From Azospirillum sp. TSA2s (GTDB taxonomy: Bacteria; Pseudomonadota; Alphaproteobacteria; Azospirillales; Azospirillaceae): a stretch of DNA of 64,000 nucleotides. The notes below the pieces were generated by a model that did no database searches, had not been told where the DNA came from, and worked only from the letters and a program-made list of their open reading frames with translations. How positions within the stretch are numbered: position 1 is the first letter of the stretch; the number at the start of each line of letters is the position of its first letter. This document shows, in pieces, positions 44,431 through 53,102 of this stretch. Position numbers and translations under genes: made by a program. The stretch is from assembly GCF_004923315.1 (NCBI RefSeq), contig NZ_CP039649.1, forward strand, positions 644,001 through 708,000, in the 5' to 3' direction.

Positions 44431-44505
44431 TGGTGGGCGCGACAGGGATTGAACCTGTGACCCTTCGCGTGTGAAGCGAATGCTCTCCCGCTGAGCTACG
44501 CGCCC
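44431..44505 (-). tRNA. tRNA-Val(CAC)
   Basis: 75 bases including an encoded CCA. Acceptor stem GGGCGCG/CGCGCCC, D-loop GCTCAGCGGGAGAGC, anticodon arm TTCGC-TTCACAC-GCGAA giving anticodon CAC (codon GTG), T-loop GGTTCAATCCC. All arms pair. About 2.8 kb from the integrase gene; no duplicated tRNA end was found, so it is not shown to be the attachment site. Confidence 0.95.
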
Positions 44506-44653
44506 GAACCTTGAAACTCTTTTGCGTCGCGGCCGTTTTTCGTCGGCCCCGCCGCTGCGGTGGGCGGGTTTCTACGGCCTTCCCCACCGGGTGTCAAGCA
44601 CCAGATTCATCCCCATCTTAAAAAAGATCAGCCGACCGCAGGAGCCCCGGACC

Positions 44654-45535
44654 GTGCCCCAGCCCAACCCCCGCCGCCTTCCCAATCCTGTCCGGGCAGC
44701 CCTGATGGCGGCCGGCCTGTCCCTTCCCCTGCTTCCCCTCGCCACCGCCATGGCGTCGGCGCAGCCGGTTAAGGCGACCTACCGTGTCTTCGTCGGCGGC
44801 GTCACCGCGCTGGACGTTGAAGCGATGCTGGACGTGACAGGCGACCGCTACCGGGTCGAGGTGTCGGCGGTGACCGGCGGTACCATCGGCCGCCTGTTCA
44901 GCTGGCGCACGGATTCGCTGACCGACGGCTATGTCCGCGGCGACGACCTGCGGCCGGCCAGCCACCGCCAGACCAGCCAGCTTCGCGGCGAACCGCGCAA
45001 TGTCACCCTGACCTACGGGCCGCAGGGCGATGTCGCCGTCAGCGTCTCGCCGCCGCCGGAGAAGGACGACCGCGAACCGGTGCCGCCGGCGCTGCAGCGC
45101 GGCACTCTGGACCCGCTGAGCGCCGTGCTGGACCTGCTGTTCGCGGTGGGGGCGCGCGAAAGCTGCGACCGGTCGCTGCCGGTGTTCGACGGCCGCCGCC
45201 GCTATGACATGCTGTTCAGCGAGGTGGGTCGGCGCATCGTCGACCCGTCGCGCTACTCGGTCTTCGCCGGCGTGGCCCAGCAATGCCGGGTGACCTACAA
45301 GCCGGTGGCCGGCTATGCCCGGTCATCACCGGCCGGCCGATTCTGGCAGCGCAACGATCCGGGGGACCGGCCCCCGGTCGATCTGTGGCTGGCCCCAGTC
45401 GCCGCCGGCTATCCGCCCCTTCCGGTGCGGCTGGAGACGGACAGTGATTTCGGCAGCGTGGTGGTCCACCTGACCGGCGTCACGCCGCCAGCGGCAGACC
45501 GCCGGGCCGGTGCGATGCCGCAGCCGGCGCGCTGA
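44654..45535 (+). CDS. DUF3108 periplasmic protein
   Basis: 293 aa from GTG 44654 with AGGAG upstream. Signal peptide (VRAALMAAGLSLPLLPLATAMASAQP), then the DUF3108 beta-rich domain (ATYRVFVGGVTALDVEAMLDVTGDRYRVEVSAVTGG..GRLFSWRTDSLTDG). DUF3108 proteins are common in alphaproteobacterial envelopes and lack a known function. The last 56 bases overlap the convergent small gene. Confidence 0.8.
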   Translation: MPQPNPRRLPNPVRAALMAAGLSLPLLPLATAMASAQPVKATYRVFVGGVTALDVEAMLDVTGDRYRVEVSAVTGGTIGRLFSWRTDSLTDGYVRGDDLRPASHRQTSQLRGEPRNVTLTYGPQGDVAVSVSPPPEKDDREPVPPALQRGTLDPLSAVLDLLFAVGARESCDRSLPVFDGRRRYDMLFSEVGRRIVDPSRYSVFAGVAQQCRVTYKPVAGYARSSPAGRFWQRNDPGDRPPVDLWLAPVAAGYPPLPVRLETDSDFGSVVVHLTGVTPPAADRRAGAMPQPAR

Positions 45536-45743
45536 CCGCGGCGGCCGGCCGGACACCGGCGGGAGACCGGGTGTCCAGGATCATGTCGGACGGCGTGATG
45601 CCGGCCCGCCGCAGGGCCTCCGTCAGCGCCGGAACCGACGGCCAAAGGATGCGGCTGTCGAGTTCCAGCAGCGTGCCGTCCAGCAGCGCCGCATAGCCGC
45701 CCAGTTTGCCCATATGAACGATCCGAGCCATGCGAGAAACCAT
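45480..45743 (-). CDS. Hypothetical protein, 87 aa
   Basis: 87 aa from ATG 45743 (AAGGAA 8 bases upstream). Starts MVSRMARIVHMGKLGGYAALLDGTLLELDSRILWPSVPALTEALRRAGITPSD, which reads like a folded domain, then a low-complexity Ala/Pro tail that overlaps the DUF3108 gene end. No family recognised. Confidence 0.5.
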   Translation of the reverse strand: MVSRMARIVHMGKLGGYAALLDGTLLELDSRILWPSVPALTEALRRAGITPSDMILDTRSPAGVRPAAAVSAPAAASHRPGGLPLAA

Positions 45744-45931
45744 GGTGGAGTTCCTTCCCATCGGCCACCGCCGTGACGCCGGCCGGGCGGCGGCATGTCG
45801 CGCCGCCGCCCGACCCGCAACCGGCAGGTTCTTGATTGCTTGTTGTGCCTGCCGGTTGCGGCCAGCGTCAGCAGCAGGATGGTGGCGATGAAGGTCAGCG
45901 GACCGACCATCAGTGCATCATCCTGCATCAT
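45623..45931 (-). CDS. Possible small membrane protein overlapping the previous gene
   Basis: 102 aa if read to its stop. A strong ribosome site GGGGGAGGA precedes ATG 45931, and the N-terminus has one clear membrane helix (VGPLTFIATILLLTLAATG). The rest is Arg-rich and overlaps the 87-aa gene in another frame, so the true product may be short or the tail may be read-through. The gap between 45931 and gph (46131) shows nothing else. Confidence 0.35.
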   Translation of the reverse strand: MMQDDALMVGPLTFIATILLLTLAATGRHNKQSRTCRLRVGRRRDMPPPGRRHGGGRWEGTPPWFLAWLGSFIWANWAAMRRCWTARCWNSTAASFGRRFRR

Positions 45932-46130
45932 GGCGCGTCCTCCCCCGGATCGACGTCCTGTCGCCCGGCGGAACCGGATCGACCCTAACAGCTTAGGGGC
46001 TTTACCGAGCCGGCACGCGGGTCCTGAGGGATACCGCTGCTGTCCAAAGGGATAGTATCAGTGTATGCGACCGTCCGTACCGCGTCCGGTACCGGCCCCT
46101 GCCCGATCGGCGGCGCTCAATCGGCGGCGT

Positions 46131-46808
46131 TCAATCGGCGGCCAGCCGGAGCAGCCCGTCCGGCAGATCGGCGAAGCGGTCCAGAATCAGGTCGGCGCCC
46201 AGTTCCTCCACCGGCATGCGGGGATAGCCATAGCTCATGGCGACCACCGGCACGCCGGCCGACCGCGCCGCCTTCACGTCGTTGGCGTTGTCGCCGACCA
46301 TCGCCGCCCGCGCAGGCATCAGTACGTCCAGCCGCTCCAGTACCCAGGTCAGATGGCGTCCGTCCGGCTTCTTCACCGCCAGCGTGTCCCCGCCGGCCAC
46401 GGCGCCGAACAGCCCCTCCATCCCCAGCACACCCAGCAGTTTCCGGGTGATCCGCTCCGGCTTGTTGGTGCACAGCCCCAGCCGCACACCCCGTCCGGCC
46501 AGCGCCGCCAGCGTTTCAATGACGTCGGCATAGAGCACCGGCGGCTCAGCGTCGTCGTAATAGGTATCGAGATAATGGCGCAGCACCGGCTGCACCGCCT
46601 CGTCCCCCAGCGGCGCGCCCGTCGCGGCGAAAGCCTGGCGCACCAGCATCGCCGACCCGTCACCGACCATCGTCCGCACCTGCGCCTCGGTCAGGGCCGG
46701 GCGGCCGAACTCGGCCAGGGTGCGGTTCAGCACGCGCGTCATGTCGGGCGCGCTGTCGATCAGCGTTCCGTCGAGATCGAAGACGAGCGCCTGGAAAGGA
46801 AACGGCAT
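46131..46808 (-). CDS. gph: Phosphoglycolate phosphatase (HAD family)
   Basis: 225 aa from ATG 46808. HAD motifs: nucleophile Asp in VFDLDGTLIDS, LCTNKP, Lys in KKPDGRH and MVGDNANDVKAA. Cap-domain type and length fit Gph, which hydrolyses 2-phosphoglycolate to glycolate, itself a glyoxylate precursor. HAD phosphatases are hard to tell apart by sequence, so other small phosphates are possible. Last housekeeping gene before the mobile island. Confidence 0.85.
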   Translation of the reverse strand: MPFPFQALVFDLDGTLIDSAPDMTRVLNRTLAEFGRPALTEAQVRTMVGDGSAMLVRQAFAATGAPLGDEAVQPVLRHYLDTYYDDAEPPVLYADVIETLAALAGRGVRLGLCTNKPERITRKLLGVLGMEGLFGAVAGGDTLAVKKPDGRHLTWVLERLDVLMPARAAMVGDNANDVKAARSAGVPVVAMSYGYPRMPVEELGADLILDRFADLPDGLLRLAAD

Positions 46809-47281
46809 TGAAAGCCCCGCGATCTGCCATCGGTTTGACGATGCCCCGTGGATACCACGGTCCGACGGCAGCCAACCACCCGGATGGGAACAACCCAGGG
46901 CCGACGACAGCCGGCGATTGCCAATGTTTCGGACAGAGCGCCCATTCCCGGCGTCCGGCGCAGCAGCCAGCGGGCGGCGGCGTGGATCTTCAGCCGGAAC
47001 TGAATTGCGGGCTTTCAAACGGTGGGGAGAGTTACGCGCTGGCTTGACCGGGGCGCCAAACAACAAACTTCCATCGGCGCACCAATGGACCATGCCCCAC
47101 CGGGCATTTCAAACGCTTCAACTATTTGGGAAATTCAACGACTTGGCATCTGCCAAGCAAGATGGCGGAGGGGATGGGACCTTCCACCAAACGCCCTATA
47201 AGCCTATGGAAGCATTGATATTCATAGCTTCTTAAGGTCCAACGTGTACCCCATACGTGTGCCCTATCGGCTTGGGAGTGG
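46809..47281. other. Gene-free boundary region between gph and the integrase
   Basis: 473 bases with no supported gene. The GC content falls along it towards the integrase, and CTTGGCATCTGCCAAG (47142-47157) can form a hairpin. It is the natural place for an attachment site or the integrase promoter, but I found no direct repeat matching a tRNA end here. Confidence 0.45.
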
Positions 47282-48453
47282 GTGTTGGATACGCGATATT
47301 TGGTGCAGCGTCGGCAGACTTGGTATGTCCGGGTAACAGTGCCTCCACGGCTTCGGAAGGCCGTAGGGAACACTCATATCGTGCGAACCCTGAAGACGCG
47401 GGATTTGGCAGAAGCCCAACGCCTGCGGCATGTAGCGGTTGCCCAGATCAAGGCGGAGCTAGACGCTATCGGTAAGGGCGAAGACGGTAGCGCCGTTGCC
47501 GCGGCCCTCATTTGGCGGAATGCGTGGATAGACTCCGATGCCACTGCCAAGGACGCCGACCACGAGCATACCGCCCAACAGGGCGTGGAACTCGCTATCG
47601 AAAGCCGGGCGGAAGAGATTGAAGCCACCCAGGGGCCAGAGGCCGCCAAGGACTTCTACAGGATCGCCACGAGCAAATCCCCACTGCTGTCCGAGACTCG
47701 CGACCTATGGCTTCCTGAAGCGAGCCGCACCATCACCAAGCAGACGGCACGGCAGTATGACTCGGACACGAACCGCTTCCTTGAATGGGCGACGAAAAAG
47801 CGTGTCCTATTGGTGTCGGACGTGAACAAGCGCCTAGCGGGCAGCTATGTGAGCGAAGCATTTCCCGACATAGCGGCAAAGACGATCAACCGGCACATAT
47901 CTTCACTGTCTATGTGGTGGCGTTGGCAGGAACAGAAGGGGTTTATTGAGGTGAACCCGTGGCAAGGGCAGGTTCTGCGGGTGAAGGGCAAACGCGGGAA
48001 CAAGGAAGAGAAGAGGCGGCCATACTCCGCCGACGAAATCTGCACCCTTCTTACTGGATTGAAGGGTCGGCCGTTGGATGCGCTTTTCCGGCTTGGCCTG
48101 TTCACGGGCGCCCGCTTGGATGAACTCTGTTCGCTTCAGGCGAAAGACGTGCTTGAACAGGAAGGCAGTTGGTGGCTGTCCATCACCGAAGGTAAGACGG
48201 AGAATGCCATCCGTTTGATCCCGGTCCATTCCGCAATAGAGCCGCTGGTGTTGACACTGAAGAAGGAAGCGACCACGGCCAAGGGCAACCCGGACGGTTG
48301 GCTCTTTCCAGACATTACACCGGGCGGTCCCGATAATAAGCGCTCATGGAACGTGTCGAAGAAGTTTACCAGGGAAAGGCGGAAGCTAGGCGTAGATACG
48401 CCGCAGACCGTATTCCACTCTACACGGATGAACCTTGCAGAAGCTTTAGAAGC
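47282..48453 (+). pseudogene. Tyrosine site-specific integrase, N-terminal part (split by IS66)
   Basis: Starts at GTG 47282 (GGGAGTGG upstream). SAM-like core-binding region at about 110-200 and the start of the catalytic domain with Arg in FTGARLDELCSLQAKDV and the HSTR box (normally HSFRH). The frame is interrupted after codon 390 by a 1512-base IS with 8-base duplication TTAGAAGC (48446-48453). Joined to 49974-50124 it makes 440 aa with all catalytic residues, so the gene was intact until the insertion. First gene of the mobile island. Confidence 0.88.
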
Positions 48454-49965
48454 GTGTTTGCTCACCTGGCTGGCGGCAGCTGAGCCTTTAAGCGACGACG
48501 AAGGTGCCGTCGATGAGGTTGCGGATGGCGGTCCAGGCGGACTGGCCTTGGCGGCGCGCGGTTCCGGTGACGGAACGATAGCCTGCGTGGATGCCCGGCC
48601 CCCAGTCGGAGCGGAAGCCGTTCGTCACCTTGCGGAAGATCACGGACGGGCGGATTTCCTGCTCACTGACGTTGTTGGTCGGTGGCACGCGGCGGTCGCT
48701 GAGAAAGACAAAGAACTTGCCGCGCCACGCCTTGATCTGGCGCTGCAGTTCGCGGCCAGCCGGATGGGCAGCGGGGACACCGAGCAGCGCATCGAGGCGG
48801 CGCTCGGCCTTGGCGGCGTAAGCGGCGAGCGTGCTGTCCTTCAACTCCGGTCTTCGCTTGCCGACACGGATGGCCCAGCGCAGATGATCCCGGAGTTTCG
48901 GCGCCACCACGCTGTCGCCGCAGTCGATGGCGTACTGAACGTCGCGTAAGACATGGGCCAGGCAGACCTGATGAACTTGCCCCAGCTCCTGCTGGCCGGC
49001 GTAGCGGTCAGAGACCCACACCTCGGGTCGATGATCCCCCAGAATGTCGGCGGCGACCGCCCGTCCCCGGCTGGGGGCAATGGTGTGCAGCACAGCCTCA
49101 TCGGACTGGAACACCCACTGCCAGTGGGTCACGCCGTCAACCCGGGTTGTGGTTTCGTCCGAGGCGATGACGGGAGCGGTCAGGAGCTTGGTCTTGATCG
49201 CCGCGCAGGCAGTATCGAACGCCGACCCCATGCGGCGGAAGGCATTGGCGATGGCGCCTTCGGAGATGCTCAGCCCAAACACCTCCTTCAGCAGGCGCGA
49301 CAGCCGCTCGAAGCCGACATGATGGCTGTGATGCAGGTAGGCCAGCAGCGAGCGGATCCCTGGGCCGAAGGGCGTTCCCGGCGGCATGGCGGCGGGCGGT
49401 TCAGCCCGATAGCGCCGTCCACACGAACCGCAGCGGCCGCCGAACAGCTCCACCCGCGTCACCACCGGGCGGACTTCGGGCAGGTCAATGTGGTCGTAGC
49501 GATGCCGGCAGCGCTGTCCCGCTGCCAACAGCGCCGTTTGGCAATGCGGGCATTCCTCGGCGAGACGGCGCTCGGTGCGATCAGGGTCGGGCGTGAGCGG
49601 CCGCGCGACACCGGGACGGGACGGCCGCGGTTTGCGCCCCCGCTTCGCCTTGCCGGTCTTGCCCCCGGGGCCATCCTGGGACGGCGGGATGTGCGAGTTC
49701 GCCGAGGTCTTCTTCGGCTTGCCGACCAAGGCTTCCAGTTCGGCAATCCGTGCGGCCATGCGCTCGATCAGCGCCGCCTGCTCGATTAGCAGGGCGTCCT
49801 TCTCGGCGTCGCTCAGGCGATAACGCGGCGGAACTGTCATCCCGCCTTTGACTCACGTCAGCCCCCCACGACGCAACACCGGATCGTCACCCCACCCCCA
49901 ATGCGCGCAACCCCGAGCCGGCTCGAGCCGGCGTCACGCGCTCAGCCAGCCAGGTGAGCAAATAC
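48454..49965. mobile_element. IS66-family element (ISBst12-like, single transposase)
   Basis: 1512 bases. Terminal inverted repeats begin GTGTTTGCTCACCTGGC (left) and GTATTTGCTCACCTGGC (right, reversed) and both contain TTTGCTCACCTGGCTGGC. Flanked by the 8-base direct repeat TTAGAAGC at 48446-48453 and 49966-49973, the normal IS66 duplication size. It has one transposase and lacks tnpA and tnpB, as in the ISBst12 group. Confidence 0.93.
48488..49840 (-). CDS. tnpC: IS66-family transposase (TnpC-type)
   Basis: 450 aa. Leucine-zipper-like N-terminus (LIEQAALIERMAARIAELEALV), basic Pro/Lys linker, zinc-finger Cys pairs (CPHCQ..CGSCG), then the DDE domain with IASDETTTRVDG (first Asp), VWVSDRYAG (second Asp) and PPTNNVSEQEIRP (Glu). 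Appears intact, so the element may be active. Confidence 0.93.
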   Translation of the reverse strand: MTVPPRYRLSDAEKDALLIEQAALIERMAARIAELEALVGKPKKTSANSHIPPSQDGPGGKTGKAKRGRKPRPSRPGVARPLTPDPDRTERRLAEECPHCQTALLAAGQRCRHRYDHIDLPEVRPVVTRVELFGGRCGSCGRRYRAEPPAAMPPGTPFGPGIRSLLAYLHHSHHVGFERLSRLLKEVFGLSISEGAIANAFRRMGSAFDTACAAIKTKLLTAPVIASDETTTRVDGVTHWQWVFQSDEAVLHTIAPSRGRAVAADILGDHRPEVWVSDRYAGQQELGQVHQVCLAHVLRDVQYAIDCGDSVVAPKLRDHLRWAIRVGKRRPELKDSTLAAYAAKAERRLDALLGVPAAHPAGRELQRQIKAWRGKFFVFLSDRRVPPTNNVSEQEIRPSVIFRKVTNGFRSDWGPGIHAGYRSVTGTARRQGQSAWTAIRNLIDGTFVVA

Positions 49966-49973
49966 TTAGAAGC

Positions 49974-50124
49974 TGGTGAAGTGCCCATATCGACTGCAAA
50001 GCTTATTATTGGGCACGAGCGCGGAGACTTGACGTTTGGCGGTTACTCAAAGGGCGAGTATGTGAATTTGAAAGCCGCTATAGAGAAGGCTGTGTTCCCT
50101 GTTGGTATCCTGCCCTTGGTCTGA
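49974..50124 (+). pseudogene. Tyrosine integrase, C-terminal part
   Basis: Continues the frame of 47282-48453 exactly after the duplicated TTAGAAGC: AGEVPISTAKLIIGHERGDLTFGGYSKGEYV, with the conserved His of LIIGHER and the catalytic Tyr of GGYSKG, ending at TGA 50122. 50 aa. Confirms that the break is a simple IS insertion. Confidence 0.88.
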
Positions 50125-50381
50125 AACGGGGCACCGCGCCTCCCCCTGGTGGGGGCCGATTTACGAAGTGGCCCTCCCCTCTGGGGAACCGAAGATCGAA
50201 GGGGGCGGAAGTCCCTTGGAAAAATCTTGGAAAACTCGGCGTTATCGGCGGTCGGAACACCAACAAAACAACCGACCTTTAACCCCATTCTTTGAAGTCA
50301 GGTTTCTGAGAGGGCCGGGGGTAGCTGGGAGTCTCGTAACTTCCTGTAGAAACCGGCTTCCAAAGTAAGATCAAAGTTGCT
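50125..50381. other. Non-coding spacer between integrase and IS630
   Basis: 257 bases of mixed GC content with a short CCCCCTGGTGGGGG hairpin. No supported gene, tRNA or att repeat seen. Confidence 0.4.
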
Positions 50382-51520
50382 AGTGCACTGACTCATACAA
50401 AAGGTTCAGGCAAGCGGCTGAGTTTATCGAGGATGGTGTCGGCCGGCTTGGTCCAGACGAAGGGCTTGGATTCCCTGTTGTGCTCGCGGATGTAGCGGGC
50501 GATGGCGTCCTGGAGGTCGGCCACGGACTTGAAGACGCCGCGCCGGATGCTCCGGCGAGTGATGATGGAGAAGAAGCCCTCGACCGCATTGATCCACGAG
50601 GCCGAGGTGGGCGTGAAATGGAAGACCCATCGCGGGTGATCGGCCAACCATTCCAGCACCTTTGGATGCTTATGGGTGGCGTAGTTGTCGACGATGGCGT
50701 GGATCACCTTGCCGGCCGGCACCACGCGCTCGACGGAGTTCAGGAACTTGATGAACTCCTTGTGGGTGTGCTTGGGCAGACAGCGGCCGACCACGGTGCC
50801 GTCCAGGGTGTTCAGCGCGGCGAACAGCGTGGTGGTGCCGTTGCGCTTGTAATCGTGCGTCATCGTCCCGCATTTGCCGGGCTTCAGCGGCAAACCCGGC
50901 TGGGTGCGATCGAGCGCCTGGATCTGGCTCTTCTCGTCGATGGACAGCACCACTGCGTGGCAGGGCGGGTCCATATAGAGGCCGACGATGTCCTCCACCT
51001 TGGCGGCGAACGCCGGATCGTTGGAGCGCTTGAAGGTGCGCAGGCGATGCGGCTGAAGCCGGTTGGCTTCCCAGATGCGCTGCACCGCGCGCAGGCTGAT
51101 GCCAACGGCTTTGGCCACCGCCCGGCCGGTCCAGTGAGTCACCGCGCCGGGTGGTTCCGAGCAGGTCAGCGCCAGCACCTTGGCCACGGTGGCGGTCGGC
51201 AGCCGCGCCCGGCCGGGCTTGCGCGTCTTATCGCGCAACAGCCCGTCGATGCCTTGCTCGGCGTAGCGCACTTGCCACCGCCACACCGCTGGGCGGCTGA
51301 CACCGGCCCGGCGTGCCACCTCCTGCACGGGCAACCGTTCGGCCGAGAGCACGATGATGTTCACCCGCTGGATATGCTTGAGCGGGCGGTTGCGGTCGCC
51401 GAGGAGTGCGGCCAAGCGCGCGCGATCCTCTGCTCTAACGATGACATTGACGGTCTGGGCCATGCCGACAGAATCGCACGTCGTCCGCCCCTTGTGAATC
51501 CTATGTCTGTGTCAGTGCAC
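50382..51520. mobile_element. IS630-family element
   Basis: About 1.14 kb. Left end AGTGCACTGACTCATACAAA (50382) and right end, reversed, AGTGCACTGACACAGACATA (from 51520) share AGTGCACTGAC then degenerate. A TA dinucleotide overlaps the left end (50381-50382) as expected for IS630 but the right flank reads TC, so the target duplication is not preserved. Confidence 0.8.
50393..51463 (-). CDS. IS630-family transposase
   Basis: 356 aa, intact. N-terminal HTH (LPVQEVARRAGVSRPAVWRWQVRYAEQG), then the Tc1/mariner-like DDE domain with VLSIDEKSQIQALDR, HAIVDNYATHKHPKV and SWINAVEGFFSI. Gene ends 11 bases from the left inverted repeat. Confidence 0.92.
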   Translation of the reverse strand: MAQTVNVIVRAEDRARLAALLGDRNRPLKHIQRVNIIVLSAERLPVQEVARRAGVSRPAVWRWQVRYAEQGIDGLLRDKTRKPGRARLPTATVAKVLALTCSEPPGAVTHWTGRAVAKAVGISLRAVQRIWEANRLQPHRLRTFKRSNDPAFAAKVEDIVGLYMDPPCHAVVLSIDEKSQIQALDRTQPGLPLKPGKCGTMTHDYKRNGTTTLFAALNTLDGTVVGRCLPKHTHKEFIKFLNSVERVVPAGKVIHAIVDNYATHKHPKVLEWLADHPRWVFHFTPTSASWINAVEGFFSIITRRSIRRGVFKSVADLQDAIARYIREHNRESKPFVWTKPADTILDKLSRLPEPFV

Positions 51521-51564
51521 TCTCATGTCCCGTTTCAAGGGCTATGGGCGCAGGTGGTCGTCTC

Positions 51565-51840
51565 CGGTTTAACGCCGGATGGAAATACGGTGGGACTGGC
51601 ACGCATAGCAGGAGGCGGAGCAGTCGAGACGACGGCTGATCAAACTCTGATGCGCGGGTTGGTTACCGCAGGACCGTGTTCCGTCTCGGGGCTGCCTCGG
51701 TCTAGCAGCGGGCGTCGCAAAGCGGCCACATAGTGCACACGAGGGTTCCCCTGGCGCGCTCCGCCTCCAGCTATGCGCGACAGTCGTTGTCGCTGAGCCG
51801 ATCTGTCCTCCTCTCCGTGTGTTCCCCTCATCTCCAGCGG
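51565..51840 (-). ncRNA. Possible bridge/seek RNA region of the IS110-type element
   Basis: 276 bases downstream of the transposase and inside the inverted repeats, without a supported reading frame. In IS1111-group elements the guide RNA that pairs with target and donor is encoded at this place. I see several short inverted segments (for example GGAGACG...CGTCTCG) but have not folded it. Placement by analogy only. Confidence 0.3.
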
Positions 51841-52959
51841 TTAAGGGGCCTGGACCGGCTCCACTTCGCGGGCAATCGCCCAGGCGAAAGCGGCCATCTC
51901 GCGCGCGATCGCCGTGACCACCACGTTGTGGTTCTTTCCCGTGGCCGTAAGCCGCCGGAACCGTGCGCACAGCCGTGTCTGAGCCTTCCAAGCGATACCC
52001 TGCACCGCCTTCGGCAAGCCTTCCAAACGGGCGCGGATCTCGTTGGTAACCCGCGCCGGCCAGCGGTAGCTCCACGCCCCTTCAATCAACACCCTGCGAG
52101 CTCGTGTATTGCCGGCCTTGGTGATGCCCTCACGCTGCACCTTGCGGCCGCTGGAATGCTCCGACGGCACCAAACCAAGATACGCCATGAGCTGACGGGG
52201 ACTGGCAAAGCGGCGGAAGTCGCCGATCTCTGTTGCCAGCACCACAGCCGACAGGAATGCAACGCCGCGCATCGCCTGCAGAGCCTCGACCAGTGGTCGC
52301 AATGTCCAGGACTGGGCGAGCTCCTCGATTTGCCCGTTCAGCCGATCTCGCCGTGTCTCGGCGTCCGTTACGGTGTCAATCAATTCCTGGAGTACAATCT
52401 GCTGGGCCGGGTGCTCAAAGCGCTGGGTGGCCAGCCACCGGCGATGCGCTCCCGTCCATGGGCAGCGTCCGGTGAAGGTTCGGTTATGGCGCAGCAGGAA
52501 ACTCTGCAACTGCTGACGGGCTCGGCGCACCATCTCCATTGCCGCGGTTCGCGCCCGGACCAGGTCGCGCATGGCTTCATGAGCCGCGTCGGGCACCCAG
52601 ACCGCAGTGAGTTCGCCGGCACGGTGCAGCCGCGCCAGGGTCAAGGCATCGCGCCGGTCGGTCTTAACGTGATCGCCACTGCGTACTGGAATGAGTGAAG
52701 GCGCAACCACCACGCACTCATGGCCAAGATCACTGATCTGCCGGTGCAGTTCATAGCCGCACGGCCCAGCCTCGTAGCACACACTCAGCCGGCCGTACTT
52801 GCTGGCCAGTTTTCCGACCAGCCGACGCACTGTATCTGCCCGGTTGGGGATCTCGCCCCAAAAGCGCACCTCACCCGAGCGGCCAAGTTCGGCGACTGCG
52901 ACGGCGATCGTCTCTTTGTGCGTGTCCATGGCGACAAACACCCCGGTATTCTGCTCCAT
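51841..52959 (-). CDS. IS110-family DEDD transposase
   Basis: 372 aa from ATG 52959 with GGAGACGAG upstream. RuvC-like N-domain: first Asp in VFVAMDTHKETIAV, Glu in CYEAGPCGYEL, the Asp pair in VKTDRRDALTLARL; C-terminal Tnp_20 domain with catalytic Ser region MRGVAFLSAVVLATEIGDFRRFASPRQLMAYLGLVPSEHSSG. Intact. Confidence 0.93.
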   Translation of the reverse strand: MEQNTGVFVAMDTHKETIAVAVAELGRSGEVRFWGEIPNRADTVRRLVGKLASKYGRLSVCYEAGPCGYELHRQISDLGHECVVVAPSLIPVRSGDHVKTDRRDALTLARLHRAGELTAVWVPDAAHEAMRDLVRARTAAMEMVRRARQQLQSFLLRHNRTFTGRCPWTGAHRRWLATQRFEHPAQQIVLQELIDTVTDAETRRDRLNGQIEELAQSWTLRPLVEALQAMRGVAFLSAVVLATEIGDFRRFASPRQLMAYLGLVPSEHSSGRKVQREGITKAGNTRARRVLIEGAWSYRWPARVTNEIRARLEGLPKAVQGIAWKAQTRLCARFRRLTATGKNHNVVVTAIAREMAAFAWAIAREVEPVQAP

Positions 52960-53102
52960 GGCTCGTCTCCTATGTCTGAGGCCCGGCGCCGGCCCACCCG
53001 GCGCAATCCTCGTGTGTGACATAACGTGAGACGAGCCACCTGCAGCTCAGCAGGGACATGGGGTCTAGCTTATGTAGTATATATATTGCCTACGAGGACA
53101 AC

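Larger units (their letters stand above)
51523..53060. mobile_element. IS110-family element, IS1111-like
   Basis: Imperfect subterminal inverted repeats: CATGTCCC (51523) plus GCAGGTGGTCGTCTC (51550-51564) pair with GAGACGAGCCACCTGC (53028-53043) plus GGGACATG (53053-53060). An inner pair, CACACGAGG near 51735 and CCTCGTGTG near 53009, is also inverted. One transposase on the minus strand leaves about 320 bases 3' of it, the arrangement of the IS1111 group. The left edge touches the right end of IS630, which may have been its target. Boundaries are approximate. Confidence 0.65.

Noticed and set aside
44431..47281. tRNA-Val as attachment site of the island
   Set aside because: No repeat of the tRNA 3' end was found near the integrase or further right; three housekeeping genes lie between.
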